DNA of 64,000 nucleotides from NCBI GenBank assembly GCA_001692895.1, contig KV748178.1, positions 186,001-250,000 of the forward strand, written 5' to 3'. How positions within the stretch are numbered: the stretch's first letter is position 1; each line of letters opens with the position of its first letter. This document shows positions 58,832 to 64,000 of this stretch, in pieces. The translations under genes were made by a program, and so were the position numbers. The DNA is from Cenococcum geophilum 1.58 (Eukaryota; Ascomycota; Dothideomycetes; Gloniales; Gloniaceae). A model generated the notes under the pieces. The model made no database searches and had not been told where the DNA came from. It worked only from the letters and a program-made list of their open reading frames with translations.

Positions 58832-60931
58832 TTGCCGCCTTATGCCTTTCCTGCTAAACCGAAAACCCTAGCTATGGAACCATCTAAGCCCAGTACAAGC
58901 TCCTTAAGATACGCACACAGTTCCTTACGGAATGGCATCCTCGCAAGGCGCTTTAAAGCCAATAGCCAGATGATTATGGCTAAGTCCCCCCTTACCGAAG
59001 TCAACATGCTAGCGCCAGCGAGCAGCCAGCTGCCTTTAGTGCTGCCCCCGCAAGTGCCGCTTATGGGGGGGGCTGTGGCCACCACCAGGCCTGCATTCGC
59101 GGAATTCCAGAACTCCTCACCAGCTGGGAAAATCGAATGGCCTCCGGAACTTCATAACACGATATGGCTATGCAACCATTAAAGCGACGATTACTATGGG
59201 ACATTTTAACAACCCAATCCTGGAAACTACCAGCGCCCCGAGGCTCTACAAATCATCCAACCGGGAGCTTTAAACAGCTACTACCAACCCGGACCCTCCA
59301 CGACCAACGGAATGGAAGACCGAATCTACAACTTGAACGGTCCGTCTACAAACGATCATCTATGCGCCACTAATACTCCCAACAAAGGCCCCCCAAAACA
59401 CGCCTTGCCTGAGAGCAAGTACCTAGAAATGATACAAGCCTACTCGCTTTAGCGGACTCCGGACACGACGGCCACCAATAGCTTTGAACTCAGTTATTTT
59501 ATAGTACAGGAATATATTAACATGTTCTGGATCAAAATCCACCCTCAGTTCCTAATTTTACACGAACCTACTTTTAATGCAGCTAATTTTCATATTCTAC
59601 AGCTGTTCACATTAAGTATCTTGGGGGCATCTTGCCTCGGAAGTAGCCAGGGGAATTTTCCTTAAGTTTGCATCGAGCTCGCAGGTTTCTTGGCGCCAAT
59701 AATTACACGGGATTGTTTTGGGAATCTGGATGTAGAGCTCTGGCTGTTTCAAACAAAAGTTCTTTTTAAGCTTTTTTAGAAGAGACATTCAACACTTCTC
59801 AAAACTTCTCATCTCCAGCACGAAGAAACAGTGCAATTGGTCAGGGTAGGTGTCCTATCAAACCTTAATTTTGGGGGATCCCAGAACGACCTCAAAAGCT
59901 GGATTTCCTTTGAGGCTTCACGTCGACTAGTTTTTGCGGTATTTTTTTTTGATTCCTTAGATGCTATTTTGTTCGGGCGCAAAGCTATTATGAGCACTTA
60001 GGAGATTAACCTTCCTCTCCCCTGTGATGACTCTCTCTGGTTTGAGACAAATTACTACAAGCTCGAAGCTCGACTGCGCACAGAGAGCCCCACCCTATTC
60101 TTCCTGGATGGACTCAAAGCGACCACGACGGGAGGCTCACTTATATAAAGCTCATTTACAAGACAAGTCCTAATGGCTGGATTGTTGAATGTATGCTTGT
60201 ATTTAGCTTACGGAAGCACAAGAAGCCTTATTACGGGTGCTTATATATTATCCCGGGAAGAGGGTTTTAAAAGCGCATTCAAATACCTCCGCTAAGGCAC
60301 TCATACTTTGTTGTTAAGCCAAGATGGGAGCGAGGAGATATTATATTACGTCGCCCGTATGTTGATGCCTTTATCTCTAAGTATATCCCAGTGCCGGATT
60401 TTTGCTGGCGCTACCGATCTACTGGGCTGGAAAGTTATACCTCAAGCCGATCTCGATACTTCGAATTACGTTCGTAATTGGGCGAATACAGCTATAGCAC
60501 AAGATGCTGCATTTTATGCACTTCGAGTCGTATCTAAGATTCTTACTAAGGAGGCCAATTACTCGGCTTAGGATGACTCCTCTCTTTACAGACTATGGGT
60601 GCTGTATTTTGCAACCCTTATTATTTAGTGTTTTAGCTATGCGCTTGAAGGCCCTATTGAACGTCCTCCAAAACTTCTGACCTATAAGGATAGGGTCCGC
60701 GATATGCAGGAGTTTCTGCGAAGAGTTGGCGGAGTGAACCGGCCGGATAACCTAGGAATGGTAGCGCACCGAAACGCATGCTTAGGTATGCTGATGATCG
60801 TGCGCAATATACTTAAGGAGGCGCAATGGGAGCTACTGTATAATGCATCAAATTCGCTCGATGGATGCATTAGCATGTCATGTGGAACAATTGGGAAGGG
60901 AGCTGAAGAAGGCTGTAATTACAACTCTTGA
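58832..60931 (+). pseudogene. Fungal-specific transcription factor (PF04082-type) pseudogene
   Basis: One frame is maintained over 2.1 kb but is interrupted by about nine in-frame stops, almost all TAA/TAG at places where C-to-T change of Gln codons fits. The N-terminal third is Pro/Ser/Asn-rich (ASSQLPLVLPPQVPLMGG, NGMEDRIYNLNGPSTND). Then comes the regulatory middle-homology region: YINMFWIKIHPQFLILHEPTF, LFTLSILGASCLGS, ASRRLVFAVFFFDSLDAILF and LPLPCDDSLW. Near the end are YRLWVLYFATLII, YALEGPI and DMQEFLRRVGGV, which I associate with C2H2-type regulators carrying this domain. No zinc-finger DNA-binding part is recognised; an acceptor-like TTTTTTGCAG at about 58,815-58,824 hints that upstream exons existed. 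First in-frame ATG is 58,874. Not functional as it stands. Confidence 0.72.
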
Positions 60932-62660
60932 ATATAGTTCAGAAATGCACATAATGAATCATCACGCTAGTGAGATTCAGAGCGGCGTTAAGAACGATCA
61001 GCGCCTCAATGGCGCCTCTCAGAATGCTCAAAATGACTTAAAAGGAGTAAAACAGCCAGCGATTTGGTGGTTATTCCCTCTGTCTAATCTACAGCCTCCC
61101 GCTCGCTAGTTGCAGCTATTTACCAGTCTTCGTCACCATTAATAGGACTTCGATTTTGGGCCTACTAGGGCTTCTTCGCGCACAAATAGGCTCCTAAGAA
61201 TTTCGCATCCAAGAAGGCCTCGCTACAGTCTGCCTCACAACAACAGTCGTGCCAGCTGCACTCAACTTCCAGGCAAGCAACCATGCACCCAGAACTTCTG
61301 TCTGCCTGCTAACAAGTTATTTTTCATAGGTGTGCCGTGGCTTCTTGCGCCATCCGTTTCTTTCCACTAGGTAAACTACTTAGTCACCTTCTCTCTTGCC
61401 ATTTCTTCTTTTGGAGTCTCCGCAATGGATATTTTCCCCTTTTCTTTTAGTTTCTTTACAGTGGTAACTAAATTCTAATTAGAGTTACTTACAAGTGGTG
61501 ATGTGAGTTACCTTACCCTTTATATGCTGCTTCCTTCTCGAACCACCTTCTACATACGACAGGCTTAAAGCATTTGTGAGCTCTGTTAATATGGGCCGTT
61601 AATGATTGCTTGTTTTTGAAGGGGTCTTTCCCTCGCACTTTGAATGCTGGCAACGAAATACCTTTAAAGTCGACTGTCGATGACCTCTAATATGATCTTT
61701 TAATCTTCGGTAGTCAAGGAATGCTAATTCTCAACCTTTTACAGTCAAGTCGTGTTGAACGGACAATTAAGAATGAGAACTCTGTCTATTAAAGAGGGCT
61801 CTAGAAGCTCTCTATATATATTAGGTAGGTGGCAAATAGAATGACGAAGGAGTCGTCATTTAGTCAGTAATTGATAATAGAAATAGGTAATGAGACATTC
61901 GATGAGACATTTAGTTATAAGTTGACTGATAACTAAGACAAAGCTCGTACAGACGATCTATGGTCGACAGACAGTAGTACGATGGTGATAAGGAAGTCCG
62001 ATTCAGGTCGATAAGTCGGCTTTCCCTCCAAGCGTGCAGCTTGGATTTTACCCAGTCCATAAGCAAATATCTTGGCAGTTACCTTTAGCGCACACTTGTG
62101 AGTGCCTACTCTTGAGGTTGAAGAATAGAGAAAGTAGAGAAAATGGGGAACTGTGGTTGGCATTGGAGCTAGCTGAACTGTTTCAGGCGTGGCGTTAGCT
62201 GGTGTCTCTATCCTACCCGAGGCACGCACCGTATCTTGTCCTTAACATGTCCAAATAGCGACTCGTCTCGCCAGAGCTGACGCTCTATTTCTTCGTATTT
62301 CCCTCCCGCAAGTCGAAAGGATGTCCACGGGTCTCGTTCAATGTGTCTTCCCGCTTGGATGTCTTTGAAAAGCGCGACAACTCGAGATGCTTGGGTGAAG
62401 GCTTTCTCGTCGGTCGGGAGGCGTCAAAGGCGCGCCTGCAAAGCTTGAAGGGGTGTGATACTCTCATGTTCTTTTAGAGGCATCTACGACGTAGACATAG
62501 CCGTATGTCATAGCATGAGTTGGGCCGCATCGCGAAGTTGAACGATGATCGTCGCGAGACCTAGTTGGGGTTTGGGAGTTTCGGCTCGTTCAGTTGACTT
62601 AGCAACCGCGCCACAACGCCACACTCAAGACAGTTGTTGATTCTAGCGCCAACCACAGTT
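60932..62660. other. Non-coding spacer between transcription factor relic and MITE copy 2
   Basis: 60,932-61,109 may be residual 3' coding sequence of the pseudogene in another frame. From 61,110 to 62,660 open stretches (for example 61,933-62,229 and 62,285-62,467, minus) show no family resemblance. I see nothing else of substance. Confidence 0.35.
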
Positions 62661-62746
62661 ACTATGGAATCAGCTTTTTGACAAAAAAGGTTAGCGATAT
62701 CCGCTTGCAGATATATGTATGTCCGCTAATTGATTCTATGGTCTGA
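62661..62746. mobile_element. MITE, copy 2 (inverted relative to copy 1)
   Basis: ACTATGGAATCAGCTTTTTG on the left and TTGATTCTATGGTCTGA on the right; the core GGTTAGCGATATCCGCTTGC is the reverse complement of copy 1's core. The left terminal repeat is slightly degraded. It sits 60 bp beyond the stop codon of the intact DUF6594 gene. Confidence 0.7.
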
Positions 62747-62806
62747 ACTTGCTGAGGTAAGCGAGGAAGAGAAAGAAGGTGTGGCGAACTAAGGGTCAGG
62801 CTGCTA

Positions 62807-63875
62807 CTATGCAAGGCGGTCTAAAGAAGTAAAATACCCAAGGAGAAGCGCATATCTATAGACGTTAGCGTAATGTGCATAAGAGATATAGCTCAGTAAC
62901 TTACACTAGGCCAAAGGGAATACTCTGCCACGTCAAGGCTTCCGAAAAAGAGATCACAAACACAAGTATTGTTAATGAGATGATAATCATCGCGACCTTC
63001 CCAAATATAGTGGCCAAACTGATTAGCACGCCAAACGGCGCTAGCAGCATAATGATAACGAGATAAATAATCAAGGCACGGCACACCGGTTTTAGCCCTG
63101 GGTCTGAGAAGAATACATAATCACTAGATGTTTGAAACCGCTTTTTGCGTTTCGCGGTATTCTAGAGACGCTGGCGAAACCCATAAGTAAGGCAGATACG
63201 CGGCTATGGACTGTTGGGCAGTATGATGTACTTACTATTCGCACGTTGGTATAGCACCAGACCTTCAGATCCTCAAATAACCACAATACACGTTCAGTGG
63301 CCCCGTCTTCACATACGGCAAGATTTATAAGATTATCTCGTTTATCTAGGTATAAAGTCTCTGGACACCCGATTATTTTTGTCCCTTTGAGCCAGGTTTT
63401 TAGATTGTTCACGTTCCTTACCGCCGCTTGTTGGCGGGAACACGCATTGGAGAAGTTTTTGGTTAGGGTATCTGTAGCAATCCAGTGAACACTATTGTAA
63501 AATGCTCCCAACTTCTTCCTTTCACTTACCATATGCAGAAATTGCTATCGTCAACTCTTCTAACTTCTTACGGCGCTGAGGACTTTGGTCCTCTCGGACG
63601 CATCCCAAGAAAATTTGATGTGGTTCCTCCTCATCAATTTTATGTAGCTCCTCCTCGATTCTGCATATTTCGTCCTGCTTGAGCAGAAGTAGTCATAGGC
63701 GAGCTCCTAAGAATCGGCGAAAAATGGATAAGCTGGGTTCTCTACGAAGCAGTTCCGTGAAACGAGGGTAGCCGGGGCGAAAATCCTCCACTGAATGCGG
63801 TTAATAATGTTAATAATGGCTTGCTAATTACGGGTTATGCTTACACCGCAATGATTCCTTATCGTGAGGAGCCAT
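62807..63875 (-). CDS. DUF6594-family membrane protein, intact five-exon gene
   Basis: Five exons: 63,875-63,845, 63,790-63,530, 63,471-63,236, 63,140-62,905 and 62,855-62,807; introns 54, 58, 95 and 49 bp, all GT-AG, phases consistent, 270 residues with no internal stop. The N-terminus reads MAPHDKESLRLEDFRPGYPRF, then REPSLSIFRRFLGARLRLLL, a coiled-coil-like KQDEICRIEEELHKIDEEE, and NVNNLKTWL; these are the DUF6594 family blocks. The C-terminus has the expected cluster of membrane segments (ALIIYLVIIMLLAPFGVLISLA, VAMIIISLTILVFVISF, and SIPFGLVYALLLGYF, which spans the last intron). Family length is about 270-300. Function unknown. It shows none of the decay of its relative at 55.4-56.5 kb. 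The 95 bp intron 3 and its AAG acceptor are the weakest part of the model. Confidence 0.78.
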
Positions 63876-64000
63876 ACTTCCCGTATCTAGGCAGTAGAGG
63901 AGGCTAAGTTGAGGCTACGGCATTTTAGCTTGTGGGGAATTACCTTTTAAAAGGCGACAATGCCTAGAGTCCTGCAGCCGCTGCTTTGGGGGCCGAATCA
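63876..64000. other. Upstream of DUF6594 gene, window edge
   Basis: Short stretch before the start codon; no motif recognised. Confidence 0.3.

Noticed and set aside
1-64000. CRISPR arrays, bacterial operons, rRNA or tRNA genes
   Set aside because: Spliceosomal introns and fungal families make a prokaryotic reading untenable; I saw no regularly spaced repeats and no tRNA cloverleaf or rRNA block, though a tRNA scan was not possible.

Overview
This looks like chromosomal DNA of a filamentous ascomycete (Pezizomycotina, possibly Leotiomycetes; the class is a guess). The genes have several 40-95 bp GT-AG introns, often with a CTAAC-type branch site. The set of families (Dhh1, Sds23, DUF2434, DUF6594, fungal-specific transcription factor domain) is fungal. 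The window is bipartite: balanced-GC gene DNA alternates with AT-rich blocks packed with TA-ending codons. In those blocks repeats are riddled with TAA/TAG where related proteins have Gln or Trp, which is the signature of repeat-induced point mutation (RIP, C to T).

Layout: (1) 1-18,350 is an AT-rich repeat graveyard. It holds a minus-strand Ty3/Gypsy fossil running off the left edge, then a minus-strand Tad-like LINE split by a complete 8.1 kb Gypsy fossil with 425 bp LTRs and an ATTAT target duplication. That Gypsy is itself split by a 167 bp solo-LTR-like element that escaped mutation. A 308 bp MITE and a roughly 2.2 kb near-perfect palindrome follow. (2) 18,350-39,240 is a gene island: a mitochondrial rhomboid protease (-), the DEAD-box helicase Dhh1 (+), a secreted RNase T2 (-), a HAD/'Swiss Army Knife' RNA-repair-like protein with an RGG tail (-), a Topors-like RING E3 ligase (+), Sds23 (-) and a DUF2434 multi-pass membrane protein (-). 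A 3.1 kb Tc1/mariner element with TA duplication and about 120 bp inverted repeats sits 225 bp upstream of the sds23 start. (3) 39,240-48,505 is again a repeat block: a RecQ-like helicase relic pierced by a second, 169 bp, unmutated solo-LTR-like element, then two truncated Gypsy fossils of the same family as the 6.3-14.4 kb element. (4) 48,505-64,000 is a mixed accessory zone: a chromodomain protein relic, a second Tc1/mariner transposase split by an insertion with (GCAA)n tracts, a decayed DUF6594 gene, several miniature inverted-repeat elements, a pseudogene of a fungal transcription factor, and an intact five-exon DUF6594 gene.

Together, the island genes are mostly RNA-metabolism and signalling housekeeping functions (Dhh1 in mRNA decapping, RNase T2, HAD-SAK, Topors-like ubiquitin ligase, Sds23 as PP2A-type regulator) but show no operon-like logic. 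All gene models were assembled by eye from frames, splice sites and family motifs; no alignment or expression data were available. LTR elements are treated as fossils and described only in outline.
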